Shown in pieces: positions 37,937-52,900 of a stretch of 64,000 nt of DNA. A program made the translations under genes and the position numbers. This DNA is from an uncultured Cytophagales bacterium. GTDB lineage: Bacteria; Bacteroidota; Bacteroidia; Cytophagales; UBA9547. Numbering within the stretch: position 1 is the first letter of the stretch; every line of letters begins with the position of its first letter. Where the stretch lies: the NCBI GenBank assembly GCA_945957555.1, contig CAMFLX010000005.1, forward strand, positions 37,594 through 101,593, given 5' to 3'. The notes beneath the pieces were generated by a model. It did not search any database. It was not told the origin of the DNA and saw nothing but the letters and a program-made list of their open reading frames with translations.

Positions 37937-40900
37937 TTAGTTTAGGATGATTACTTTTTGAATTAAAGTTTTATAATGGGTCATTAACCTAAAGGTATAG
38001 ACTCCAGCTGGTACACTTACAGGTAATTCAAGCTTGTACTCCGATTTACCACTGAGGCGAATGTTCTCCAAAACGACTCCTGTACTACTCACAATTTGCA
38101 AATCTACGGGATCCTTATCTGCTACTAGTGCGTGGATCTTAGCAAGGGTACGTACTGGGTTTGGATTCACGGTCAGCTCCTCCATTTCAGGAATCACAGG
38201 TTCATCACCCTTTTTCTGTCCTTTTTTATCTTCTACTGTAATGGTTTTCTCCAGATCATAATAACAACCTTCTAAGCTAGACCTTTGCTTGATCGTATAA
38301 TCACCTTTTTCTAAGAACTGTAATTGTACCACACGATCTTTGGGGTAGGTTTTGCCATCAGGCCCAACGATAGTGTCTTGGCTCGTAGGAATCACCGTAC
38401 CTCCGGTAGTGCTCCATTCAAATTTATTATTATCTCTACCTTTAGAAACATCAATTACTACAATGGTGTCATCGGTAAATACCTCAGAGGCCACCAAGAA
38501 GTCTGGTTTGAAAGGCAATGTCTTGAAATCCAACAGTGCAGTATCTTGCACACTACAGCCAAACTGATCTGAAACCCTCAACTTAAGGTGATAGCTACTG
38601 TCTTTAATAGCTATAGCACTCACAGTATCTGTCAGTACTTGTTTGTTTGCGGTATCGAGCGGTGTTTTTGTCCATAGGTATTTTAAGTCAGCTCCTAAGC
38701 TCGCAGCAATGTTAAAGGCTGGCCCAGGACATGGGTGATAGTAGTCGTCAATCAAACTCCAATTGCTGAGTTGGCCCAGATCACAAAGCAGACCTTCTTT
38801 CACTACCGAAACGCTGAGTTCAGAAGAACGTCCCTCTGGTCTCTTGAGCTGTGCTACATAATAATTGGATTTGTCAAAAGCAAAATTGGTGCGTTTCAAT
38901 TGATAGGTCCATACCCTATTTGCATCAGAAGTTACCGTATTCACGTATTTAAAGGCTTGATTTTTACCTTTATAACCTTCGTAAATATCCACGGTAACAG
39001 AAGGGTAATAAGTCGTTCCACTCAGAGTCATATTAGAAGTATCCAATAATATGACATTTTCAATCACGGGCGATTGAATGACTTTCTTGCCGATCACGTT
39101 GGAAGAATCTGCATTATCCACATTGAGATCAATTCCCTTAGCACTGGATTTCGAAGAATACACGATGTTTCTGCTCATGGTAATGTAATCTCCATGTTTC
39201 ACCTCAATACCGGAACTGTCAAAACCAACGATGCTGTTGTTTTCCAAGGTTTCATTATTGCTGGAATCGATGCGGACCCCAAATGCTCCGATCTGGTACT
39301 GGTCTTTGCCAGAAGTATCTCCTATGATGTTGTTAGAAATAAGCGAAGCTTCTGAAAAACGGATCTTAATGGCACCTTCAGAAGCACCGACCAAGGTGTT
39401 TGCTGTAATGAAATTGTTTCGTGTGGTATGCTGCACATCTATACCTTGCAATTGTATGTTCCAACCCTTAAAGATGCGCTGGGCTATTTTGTCTAAACCT
39501 ATGGTGTTGTTGATGATACTGTTAAAACTTGCCGTATCTGAGATCAAGATCCCTGTAGCCAATGTTGTATCAGAAGTATTTGCCAGATAGGCCATTCTGT
39601 TTTTGGTAACAGTTTGCGACCTTGCCCCATCCAACCAAACGGCAGTTCCTTTGACAGGCTTGTCTTGGGCACCAAAAGTACTTGATTTCAAGAAGTTTGC
39701 GGTACCTGCCGTACGATCTACAAAGTAGCCAATACTATCAGTATTGATGAACACACAAGAATCTATGGTGTTTTTAAAGGCTTGATTTCTTAAGGTAAGA
39801 CCCACTTTTACGGAATCTAAAGTGTCCAAATATACCTTGGTGCCTTCTATTTTCCCATCGATCAAGATCCCCTGCTGGTAACCCAAAATAGACGATTTGG
39901 TTAACTTGTTTTTGTTACCTGTAATCCACAAAGCCGTATCTCCTTTCACACTTGCGTCTTCGGTAATGAGGTGCAGATCGTCCAATTTATTGGAGTTGTT
40001 CTCTATTTTTAGACCTTTTTGAGCATTGGCAAACCACATACTGGCAATGGTTGAGGAATCTGACAATGGCGTCATTACCAAGGCATAAGCCGTATCAATG
40101 GCTGCGCATTCTACAAAAATTCTCTTATCTGCATAATCGGCACTGTCACAAACCAATTGTGTTTTCCCGTCCATGATGAATCCATTTACACTATTTACGG
40201 GATAGAGTAAGGAGTCTAATTGAATTCTGTAAGGTGTGTTACCTCCAATTCTAAAGATTACATAAGCCTTTAAATCACAGCTATCTACTTGTCTCAAAGC
40301 ATCCCTAAGGGTATTGGGCCCATCGTTGAAGCGATTCAATACGTAGAACTTCGCAGTTTGTGGAGGAATATGATATACCGAATCTGTTTCTGAAGTAGAC
40401 CTGTTCGCATTGGTAGCTGTAGCCACTACGTGGTACCAAGATACAGTGTCTTTTTTGTAATACTGACGTGGAATCAACAATTCCCATGCACCATTGGTAT
40501 TAGTATAAGCCGTACCAATGTAGTTGTTCATACTTGCATAAGTAGAATCACTAAAGAAAACCTCCACACTATCACCTGATTGAGCTTCGCCCGTTACAAA
40601 AAGGCCCCTGCGTTTGTTCACCACTTTGATCGAGTGGCTCAATGGGCTTGGTTTAAACTTAGGTGTTGGAATGCCCTCGTTGGATTCTTGAACGCTACCA
40701 TAATTGAGTTTGATACACTTCACATTTTTGCTCGTACCCACCACTCTGTTTCTGCTGATCTGGTTGTAGTCTGAAGACTGCAATTCAAAGGCATCTTTTT
40801 GATTCACCAAAATACTATTGCCCGCAAACTGGTTGCGTGCACTTGCCTGTAGACTGAAGGCATTGCCGCCTTTCACCCAAACGCTGTTGCTGTCTGCAAT

Positions 40901-43900
40901 GGAGCTCGTGGTATTGTACAAACGAATTGCGGTCTCTTTGTTGGGGAGCGTAAACTGATTGAAGGAGACATTGATAGAATCAGATGATTGCAATGTCAGC
41001 ACATCCAATGGATTTCCAGAGGCTGTGGTATCTGCTATGAATTGGTTTGCAAAAATGTAGAGCTTTGTGGAGGATCCTAATTCTATCGCCTTCAAGCCAT
41101 GGCTATCATCGCTTTCAAAAGTATTGTTGTTGATAACCCATCCTCCTGCATTTTGGAGTGCAATATTGTAATCTTTATTGTTTTTGAAAGTATTATAACT
41201 TAGCCCAATCGCTGCACTGGTATCTGAAGTATACAGTGCATGACTCAAACCTTCAAAAGTACTTGCCCTTACCTGGATCTGTTGTGCACCTGGCAAGAAT
41301 CTGATCGCTGTGTTTCCACTTGTAATCGCTGCAGAATCCACCACACTTTGTTGGGTGTTTTCAGTAAAGTACATACTTGCATTGGCCATATTATTCGCAG
41401 TGAAATGCACAATGCGTTGACTGTCTGCATCAAATTTCACCCCAGACTTCCAATTGATAATTTTCAAATGATCAAAGCTGGATGGGCCTTGGAGCGGATC
41501 TATATACCAAGCCAAAGTATCTGTATTGATTTTGGTATCGAAGTCTATGCCTACTATGCCTTGATCGGTAAGGGTATTAATACCTTGATAATGCACCCCG
41601 TGACTATTTTTAAGAGACATCAAAGTCCCTTGAAGCTTCACATTTTTCTCATCAAACTGGTCCACACTGTAGAAGATGCCTACATTCTCGTTTTGGACGT
41701 TGGCACATTTCACTGCCATTCTTAGGGAATTGGCCAGCGGATAGTCGTTGTCGTTGGTATCTGCGAGTGAGGTCACATAACAGTCTCCCATGATATACAT
41801 GTCGCTGAGAGGTGAGGTATTATTGGCAGCATCGGTGCCCGTAGTGGTGAGGTATAAGGTACTCGTCGCCAAAAGGTCTTTGAGCTTGATTTTAGGGTTT
41901 ACCTGCACTGCAAACTTGCCAGTCCCATCTGCTTTCCCTGAACCAAACCAGACTCTAGCTTCTTCATAGCCTCCTTTGCCATTGTACAAATGAATAGAGT
42001 CTCCCGCTTGTGAAGTTCCAAAAAGTATGAGGCTATCCTTAGCTGCATTTAGTTTATGACCCGTAAAGCTTGGTTTTACCTTGTTTAAATTTCCATTATT
42101 CTCTAGTTTGATCGCATAAGCGGTAGGACGGGCCTTGGTTTTATCGTTTTCAAAAATAGAGTTGTAAGTAATACTATTGCCTGAACCTCCATTCACTATG
42201 ATCCCTCCCTTTTTGTTGTGGAATAGGGTATTCCCAAAATCCTTAAGCCCTATTCTATGATTGCTTGCATTTTCGATCTTGATCCCTAAGCCTTCGTTAT
42301 AACGCATAGAGCTCGCCACTTCGCCACCAATTAAGTTTTGTACCAAAGTGTCTTGTGTGGATGTGTTTTTGAGTAAAACGCCTATAGTTGCTATATCGAA
42401 AATTCTGTTGGACTCCAGCTTGGAACGATTCACTTGATCCAAAATTACCCCTGTTTGTATCTTTTTAATTACGTTACCACTCAAAGTGCTTTGGGCTCCT
42501 GTTAAACAAAGCATGCCTGTATCTATTTTGACAAATTGATGGAAAGCCACATTCATGTTTGCAAAACCTTTGGCTTTCAATCCGATGGCTGCGTTCTCTA
42601 TTTTATTGCCAAACAAAGTGTCTCTGGTGGACTGCTCTAAGGAAATCCCCAGCTTCATTTTCAGATGCAAAGAATCGTTAATCGTATTATTATTGATATA
42701 GCTTTCTTGTGTTTGCATGGTTTTGATCCCGAATGCCGCACTTTTGATCTCATTAAACTCCACATTGCTTTGTTTTGCATTTGCAATGGAGATCGCCGTA
42801 GCTCCAGTACCCGTTCCATTATATTCTATTTTGTTAGACTGCAATTTGTTCCCATCTGCCTGTACTTTAATTGCCGTACCAAAATTACCTTGCAAAGTAT
42901 TGTTGGTGATCAGTAAATCATCGACTTGGGTATCTATAAAGGTCTGCGCATTGGTAGCTATGAAACGGTTGCTGTCGATGGATCCGTCGATGGATGCATT
43001 ACTCATATCCAAAATACCAATATCATTGAAGTTCTCATAAGTGCCTAATGACACCAAATGATGCGCTGTATTTTGGACAATGATCGCCGTATCGTAGCCC
43101 AAGGTATGAATTCCGTGGATGTTGAAAGTTGGGGTATTTAAGGATTTGAATGCAAAGCTTTGATTCGCCGAACTTACAGTGATCAATGGTTGGTTCACAT
43201 AACCTGGCTGTGAAGTACCATCGATGATGATGTACGGCGCTGAAATCACAGGCAGTGTAGTCGTTGGAGCAATAGTAGCAGCCCCAGTGCCAATCTCAAA
43301 CATGATGTAATTACATACACTGTTGTTGGCATCGGTAATAGCACCTCTCAAAGAGTTTGGCCCTGCATCTGCCGTATTCAGTACTGGACAGACCTTAAGT
43401 TTTAGATGTATGCTGTCAGATGCTTCTGAGGTATTTCTAGTAGGAGCGTCTTCTACGGCAGTAGCTCTGTAGTAATGATCTGCAACCTCCGTGACTTTCA
43501 TGGATTCCTCATAAGTCCATTTACCAAACTGATCTGCCGTCAAGGTTTTGAGATAGGTCTTGAGGTCAATGCCATTGCTTGAAGCAAAAACCTCTATATG
43601 ATCATACGGTTCTGCTTTGCCATAGACCATGAGCTTGCCTCTGAAATAGGTAATGCTTTCTACTTTAGGGAATGTTTTTGCGTTATTGGAAACTGAGGCT
43701 GCACTGTAATGCAGATTTATGGGTTTACCTGTTTTGGAAAGTCCTTCTACCGTGTTTTGAGAAATATGAATGTTTTTAGTGTTCTTTAAATCAAGACCAG
43801 TGGTGCTTATGGTCTTTAAAGTATTTAAAGTAATATTTCCATTAGTCACCGTATCTAACAGTATTCCAGTAACATATTGATTCAAAGTATTATTGCTTAC

Positions 43901-46900
43901 ATTGATACTTTGTGTGCTTCCTAACTTTATGGCTTCCAGGGTTCCGCCGACTTTACCCGTAAATGTATTGTTGACTAAAGTGACGTTTTGAGACTTTGTA
44001 GCAAGGATTGCCTGATTGGCAATATTCTTAAAGGTGTTTCCTTGCAGTGTCGTACTTGGTGATGTTCTGATCTGAATCGCCTTGTCTGTAATAGCGGCAT
44101 CTGTTCCATCTTTGAAGGCTCCAAAAATATTCTGATTGATATTTGCAGTACCATTTTGGAGCACTAGCGCTGCCGAACCGTTTGCAAAATAATTACTTGC
44201 TATCGTTTGACTCCCAGCGGTAAAACTTACCGCTGTGGTATAGGTATTAAACTGATTATTACTAATGTTAGCATTATTCCCCGAGCTCACTAAGGTCTTG
44301 CTGAATTTGTCAAAATTGAGATTTATCAAACTCAAATTACTACTTGCCCAAGTAAATGCTGTCGGTGTGGCATTGCTCGTAGTAAGCGTTACAGGTATCT
44401 GAGCTGTAGGATCGATCAAGACGCCGAAATTATTGGTAACCGTAAGTCCAGAAGCCAAATCTATGGTATTCATGGTATTCGACAACTGAAATACAATGTG
44501 TGCATTGGTACCGCTGCTGCCCTTGCCAGCATTATTGGCACAATCTACCGCGGTACGTAAGGAACCCTTACCCAAGTTTAAGGTATTGGTTACGTAACAA
44601 ATCTGAGGTACATTGCCCACTCTTACAATTTCAGAAAGTTCCGAGGTACCATCGGTATGCGTTGCAGTCGTTACAAAATAGGTGTTGTTGTTCGGAATGA
44701 GCCAAGTACTTGGAATCGGTGTGGACCAAGTACCCGTAGCATCGGCGGTAGTCTCTATCACAAAAGGGTTGGCTGTTTGTACTGAAACCAGATCACTCAG
44801 GAAGATCTGAACACGATCGCCAGCTTGTGCTTTTCCAGAAATACTGGCCGAGGTACCTACTAAGCTACCCACAAGGCTAGTAGGTGCTGCGTGGTTCTTG
44901 TTTCCATTATTGATCAGTTTAATTGCTGTGGGATTGTCTACCAAGGAATTGTACAACAATTGATTACCAGTGCCTTTATCAACTTTAATACCTATGGAGC
45001 TGGCATTGATGATTTTGTTGCCTTCTCCTATTTGACCTAAAATATTGTTATTGCCCCTGATCACCACTGCAGTATCCGAGATATAGGTGTTTGTACCAGT
45101 TTGGTTACAATTAAAACAATTGCCCTTTAAGGTATTGTTATTACCCGTAACAGTCACTGGGAATTTGGTATGGACCACATTGTTATGATCTATGAGCGCA
45201 TAATCGTTTTTCAAGGAAATGCCCGAATACCAATTCGCAAAACTCAGATTGTTTACATTCACACCTTCGTTTAAGATGTTAAAACCAATGCCAGTTCCGT
45301 TACCTTTTATCGCGATGGCTGGATCAGTGCTGCCTTTCACACCGTTTACGGTTACCGGAACCTTGATATCCCTCAATGGTGTAAGCAAATTGATCGTATC
45401 GGGTGTGGTAATGTTGAAATTGACCACCAAACATTTTCCTGTATGTGCAGAGTCTACGGCGGCTCTTAAAGAACCTTGTCCTAGATCGTTCACGTTTTCC
45501 ACGAGACAGATACAATTGAAGCAACCACTCGCGAACGGATTGGAGAGCTCAGAAGTATTGTTGATGGTAGTTGTTGCCGTATTTACATAGTAGTTTCTCG
45601 CATTTGGGTCGAAATAGTTACCCGATGGAATTTCCAATTCCCAAATTCCTGCCGCATTCGTCTTTGTAGCGCCTACATAAGCTAGTGCTTGCTGGGCAAG
45701 GTTGTTGTTATAGAAAACTTCCACACTGTCGTTGGCTACCGAGGTGCCTTTCAGTACGATACCACCCGTAGTAGAACGTCTGTAGGTTCCAAAACTTGCA
45801 GGCGTTTTGCCTGCATTGGCTGCAGGTAAGGCACTGAAATGAAGGTCAATGGCCTTAACGCTTACTGATGTATTGCTGATGGTATTTTTAGAAATCTTGT
45901 TGTTTGACGCAGTCACATAAATACCTCCCTTGGTATTATTTTTCAAGGTATTGCGCAAGACCACCGAACTACTGTTTACTGAGATCCCATATTCTGGCTG
46001 ATTGTTGACTACATTATAGGAGATCAAGTTATTGCTACCTTTGGAGAGAATTCCAAATTTCTGGTTCGCTGTACTTAAATCGTTATTGTTGATCACCAAA
46101 GCATTGGCTTCTGCATTGATGCCTTGTTCTAAATTATGGGCGATGGTATTTCTTGAAACTGTATTGCTGTCTGAGCCAACAGCAATATTGATCCCTGATT
46201 TGGTATTTGCTAAATTAGCTCCTGCGGTATTGGTGCCTATATAGTTAGAATCGAGCGTGTTTCTTTTTGAATTGGATTCTACAGAAATACCGTTGAGTTT
46301 AGATGCGCCAATAGTATTGCCTTTGATCAAGTTCAATGAAGAACCAGTATAGATCAAGAGGCCGTTTTCCAAAGCATTGGAGATCTGATTTCCTTTAATG
46401 GTATTGGCCTTTGACTTATTGAAAACGCCCACCCCAATCTGCGCAGCAGTAATGATATTGCCTTCAATGGTATTGTTTTGAGACTCTGAGATCAATGCAA
46501 TGGCATTGCCTGTGGTTTCAAAAGTATTGAGATTGACCCTGTTATAGTTGCAATTGTTGGACAACTCTATGGAATTACCTGTATTGAGTACAAATCTATT
46601 TTTCTCGATCAGGTTGTTATTTACCAATGGTTTCAACGTAATGGCATTCGAAAACTTATTGAATACCAAACCTGCGATGCGGCAATTGGCCAAGGTATAG
46701 TCTAAGGTGAGGGCGTTTTTGGCATAGGTACTCCCATCAATGATAATGTCGTATTGGCCTTCGCCCGATTGGGAGAAACCGTCTATACTTACCGAATCTG
46801 TAAGTGTAGGTAAGGCCGTCAACGGACTGATCGTGAAAGGACCTACGCCACCATTTTCTGTAATAGCAAACTTGATGATGTCTTTGCCCTCTTTGGAATT

Positions 46901-49900
46901 AGAACAATTAATAGCTTCTCTCAAGGAACCATCCCCCGCATCTTTGGTATTGGTTACATAACAAGGGCACTCCAAAGAAGTGATGAACATGGTGTCTGAA
47001 AGACCCACACAACCTTTATCGGTTTTAACTTCTAAGGTATAAGCACCCGATTTGGTCGGATAAAGATCCTTGTTTGGCGACCTGAACTTCACACCATCCA
47101 CATACCACTGGTAGTATGGATAAGAAGCCAAACCTGTAAAGGCAATCTTGTCACTTCCGCATCTTTCGTAAATCCCTGCTGGGTAAAAGCTGAAGTTTGG
47201 TGCTGGATTTTGCAGTACTGATTTCGTACTCGATAAAGTACAGCCCGTCGTCGTATTGGTTGCAGTTACGGTATAGGAACCGCCTAAAGTGACTTTGATG
47301 CTTTGCGTCGTTTCTCCTGTGCCCCATTTGATATTGGTGTTCACACTGGATGTCAGGGTAATTTCTGTATTTTGACAAAACTCATCTGGCCCCGTAATCT
47401 TGGGCTCTGCAGGTCCAGCTTTTACGGCTACCGAAAATGGCGCAGAGACCGTGGCACAACCTGCATAATTTGTCGTGCCTTTGGAACTGATCTTAACGGT
47501 ATATTTACCAGTATCTGTCAAGGCTATGCTCGACAAACTGTATTTGTTGTTGTTATAACCTAAGGAAGTTCCATTGCGCATCCAGTCGAAATCAAAATCG
47601 CTATTGTTCAACTCTGTATTGAGGGCAAATGGATATTTTTCACAGATCAGCGCATCGCCTTTCACCGTCACTGAGAGTTGTGGATATACCTTTATATATA
47701 TAGGGTCTGAGATTGCCGTACAGGCCGAAACATTGTCCGTAATCTGCAATTGATAGTTGGCTGTAGCCGATTCATCTACATTACTGATCTTGTAGGGATT
47801 AGTAGTCCCTGTGGTATTTTGACTGTTTTTGAGCCACTGCAAACTATAACCCGTAGTATTCGCGCTGGTACTTAAGCTAAAACTTGAGGCATAACACACA
47901 TTACTATTGTCACTTGAAACCACTGGTTTACTAGGGTTCGTGAACACATCGACCTTAAAGCTTGGTAAACTTACCACGCAGGCATTGTTGTTGTCTTTTA
48001 CTGTAATGGTATATGAACCCGCATCTTTCAATTGTGCCTCATTAATGTACAACCCAGAACCTGAATTGGCCAAAGGTGTGTTTTTAAACTTCCACTCAAA
48101 ACTGTATTTTGTGTCGAATAAACCTGTATTCAGTGCAATGGTATTGCCTGTACACACCTTATTGGTTCCCGAAATGACCGCATTTACCTTGTAATCAATG
48201 ACTTCCACCGTATCGGTAGTAATACTACAGGTAGGATTACTGTAGGTGACGGTGTACTTACCACCCGCACTCGCTATGTATGTTGCTGTGGTAGCTACTT
48301 GGGTTTTTCCATTTCTCCAAATATATGATGATCCTGAAGGTGAGCTCAAAGTCACTGTTTTGCCATTACACAAAAGTAGTTCTCCACTTACCGCTATTTT
48401 TCCTTTGACTAATGGTGTGACCACTGTCAAAGGTTTGGAAAGCGTAGATTTACAGCCCCAAAGGTCGGTAACCTCCAATTGAACCGTTTTAGAACCAGCC
48501 ACCGTATAGTCAAAAGCAGTGTTTCGTGAAGTAGAAGTGCTACCAGTTTGGAAAGTCCAAAGATATTTGGCTCCATCTGTAGCAATTGTACTATTATCTG
48601 TAAAAGAATATACACTGCTGGTGCAACCTGCACTTTGGATGATAAAGTCAATGGCTGGCGAAGCGGTAATTTTAACCGTTTGTGTAGAGGTATGTGTACA
48701 TAAAACTCCTTTGGAATTTTTAGCCCTTACGGTTAAACTCACCACATAACTCTTTGCGATGTTAAAAGTATGGCTGATGTCTCTAAGATCCTTACCTGTG
48801 CCTCCATCAGTTTTATTGACATCTCCCGTACCATCGCCAAAGTTCCAAGTCCAAGATTCTATCTTGAGGCCAGGGATATTGGCAGAATAATCTTTGAAGT
48901 TGAGGGTCTTGCCGTTACAGCCTGGGCTTTCTAGTTTGAAGATCGCCACCGCAGGTACTTCTACTTTGGTACTGGTGTATTGGCATTTTCTAGACAGATA
49001 CACGTCAAAAATACCAACAGTACTATAAGTTTTTGCTGGTGGATTAGCACCTAAGTAAGAGGTACCATCGCCAAAAGACCACGAAGACTGATCTTGATCT
49101 GCCGAAGTATTGGTAAAGCTGTAAGGTTGGCAGGTAGAATTGACCGTAAAACTTACAACTGGTTCAGTACATGAGTTAACACCACCACATTGTGATATGG
49201 GGATTACTTGAAAGGTCTTTTCAACAGTCTTTAAACAAACTCCAACAGAAGTACTAATACTATATTTTTGAACAATTGGGGTAGCTAAGGAAAGTACAAA
49301 GTTATAGGTAGAAGTATTTGCACCCGTAATCGGAGCCCCATTTAGAGACCATTGATATTGATAGGCATTGCCCTCCAATGTTTTTAAAGTAATATTGCTC
49401 GTACCATTAGCGGTTTGACAATAAGTATCCTGCTGTTCCGTAAAAATATTTACCTCTGGTAGCGGAATCTGCTTGATATACTTGGAGGTCAAAGCTTCAC
49501 AACCATTGGCATCTTTCACAGTGACCTTATAGAGACCTTCTTTGGTCACGGAAGGATTTGCCAAGTTTGAAGTGAAGGCATCATCTTCCAAAGTCCAAGC
49601 GTAGGCTGTATAGGAGCTTGTTGTGCTCAAGCCTGTTGGCGTAACGCCACAAATCGTCTGATCGGCAATGACTGGATTGGGTAAAGGATTTACCGTTACG
49701 GGTAAGGTGGCTGTTTGCGCCCCAAAACGATCGTATTTCAAAGTAACAGTGTAATTGCCTGTAGTACTTCCCCAAAGCACTTTAATATCTGCATCTCCGG
49801 TGGCCGTAATCGTACCTCCTCCAGAAATCGACCATTGTAAGTTACTCGTGTATCTATCTTTGGAAAAGGAATAAGTCACTGAAGCGTTCAAACACGCATT

Positions 49901-52900
49901 TGCAGTACTGATGATTTTGTTTTCTATCGTTGGAGCCTTGCTCACCTCAAGCACAACAGGTACGCCTGTGCAAGAATTGCCAGGTACAGTTCCATTTAAA
50001 GTAATATTAAAGGGTTCCGTATTGCCCCAAGTTACTGTAATCACGTTGCCATTTTGTGAAGAAGTACTGGCGCCCTTTACGATGTAAGTATAGGCTATTG
50101 TGTTCGGATTCGAAACGGTGTAGCTGTACGTGCCTCCGCCTGTGGGTGCGATCTCCGTAGCACCACTGATGGACAAACCTGTATAAGCTGCTTTCACCAA
50201 AACCTTTTTTTGTGCAGTGGTTTCTTTGAGACCCCTCTGTACTTTTAGGTTCACGTATTGATAGCCCGGCTCTGTAAACGAAACAGAGTACGAATTGGTG
50301 TTTGCAGTCCCCACACCACCAGACCACGTGAATACCTCACCTGTAAAACTCGTATCCGTGTTAGAGGTATACGTTTGTGGACTATTGATACATATGGTAT
50401 CCTTACCCGAAATTTTATAGACAAAATTGGTCTTTACAGGGAGTTCTACCAATGGCGAGGTACAGCTACCTGTCTTCGTAGTTACAGTCAATCCTACCTT
50501 GTAGGGTTTATTACCTGTCCAAGAAACTAGAACTTGGTTCCCAGAACTGCCCACATTTTGTCCGCCCGTTACTTGCCAGTTGTATTGCACGTCCGTACTA
50601 CTTACCGTAGCTAAATATGTTTGTGTACTCAAGCTATCCACTTCTTGCGCACCCGTAATTGATTGTACTACAGGAACTTTAATCACTTCCACCTGCAAGG
50701 AATCTTTAGCATTACAATAGTCGGCTGCTAAGGTCGGTTGGGCCACTACAAAATATTTGCCTGCGGTAGCGCCCCAAGTTGCGAGACCTGTAGCCGAAAC
50801 AATACTATTACTACCACTCACAGACCAATGGAATGCACCTGTAGGGTTTGTGGTATAAGTGTTTTGGCTTGCCGTACATACCTTATCTGTACCAGCAACC
50901 TTAAACTTAGGTCGCACCGCTACTGTGAGAGTATCAGTACCACCACATTTCAAGAGTTCGTTATAGGTCGTCAGAATCACTTTACCCAACGTCACATTAC
51001 TTGCCCAAGTAATACCCATACTCGTGAGGTCGTAGCCTGTGGATGTACTACCAGATAGCGTACCTCCTACTACTTGCCATGTATATAAGGTACTTGGCGA
51101 AGCATCTTTGAGGTTAACCGTATAGGTTTCCAAACCGTCCTGACAAGGCTTGGTATTGCCTTGGACTTCAAAAATCGTAGGAATAATCGGAATTTCTATA
51201 CTCACAGGTACATTGCAAAAGCCTGCACCACAGTTGTCTACATTCAGTGTTACTTTTCCATTGCCCGTACTGCCATCGCCCCATTGTACTGCGATATTCT
51301 TGGTACCTTGACCACTCGTTATACTCCCGCCCAGCACTGACCAAGTCAAACCCGTACATTGTGCATCGGTACTGAACTCGCTTTGACCACTAGGACAAAC
51401 CACCGTAGCCACTGCAATACTTGGCGCGAAGGATGGTTTGATCGTAATTTGTTTTGTTAAGGTCGCATTCGCCCCGCAAGCATTGGTGGCTTTGAGTGTT
51501 ACCGTAAATGTACCTGATTGTGTATAGGCATGACTAGGTGTCGGCTCATTAGACTTATTCCCGTCTCCAAAGTTCCATTCAAACTGTGTCCCCTCAAATG
51601 GACTTGTCGTATTCCCAAAAGTCAAAACCTCTGATTTACAAGCATTGGTATTACTGATCGAGAAATTTACGGTAGGCGGGGCAGTCGCGGTCGCTGGATC
51701 TTGCGGAAACTCATAAGCACCCATATCTACTGTACTTCCAAAAATCCTCACTTTCCCATCCAAGTCAGCACCATCAGGTACATAGCTATTATTCCCTCTG
51801 TTGATCAAGGGCGAAGCACAAGTCAATCTAAAGTTGCCATTGGGGGCGTCTACAAACTTAGGATCAAGATCTGTGTTGCCTTCACCTGAATAACCGCCTT
51901 GGATATTGGAGTATTTTATCCAAGCGCCTAACGAGGTAATTTTACTGTTTAGACCTAATTTGTTACTGGTAATGATACAATTATTAATCTGAGTTGCTGT
52001 AAACAAAACTTCGTAAGATAATTTACCCATAACTTGGTTATTATAGATAGTGGAATTATTCACGTAGCAATACCCATAATGTGTAAATGCAGGGTGGCTT
52101 GATGCTAGATTGTTTGATATTATACAATTATTAACTTTGCTTACTACCCCGTATAATTCGATGGCTCCAGCATAAGAGCTTGCATTCGTGATATCAACGT
52201 AATTACTATCGAATACACAATTATTAATAGTTCTATTATACCCCTGAAATGATGCAGCTCCACCATTGATTTTGGCATAATTCGATTTAAACACAGAATT
52301 AGATAGCATCAAATTATCACTAACTCCATTTAAAGACGTTCGAATCGCACCACCAGATTGATTAGAAAAGTTCTTTGTAAATGCACAATGATCTATTTGG
52401 GTATTTCCATCCCCACTCAAGTATATTGCTCCTCCACTTAAATAGGATCGATTTCTAGTGAATGAAGAATTAATAATGTTTAACCCAGTAGATGTAGTAC
52501 TATAATTTAAGGCTCCTCCGTTTTGATACGATACACAAGAATCAAATTTACATCCTATTAAATCTAATGCATTTGAATTAGTTATAAATACGTTTCGTCC
52601 TATATTATTATAAAATTCACAACCATCTAAAGTCACTTTCTCTGTACCATTTTTATAAATTTCTAATATGGACCTATCCTTGCCTCTGTTATTATTGATA
52701 AACTTGCAATTTTTGATATAATTATTATTCTTTTTTTGATCATACTCCGAACCAGAGAACAAAAGAGTCCCAGATGAATCTATATTATCAATAAAAGATG
52801 AATTTTCAATAAATATATCAGTCGAATTCCAACTGTTAGACCCTTTATTCCTCTGCCAAAGAAGATTGTCGACATATAACAGAATACTGTATATACCTGA

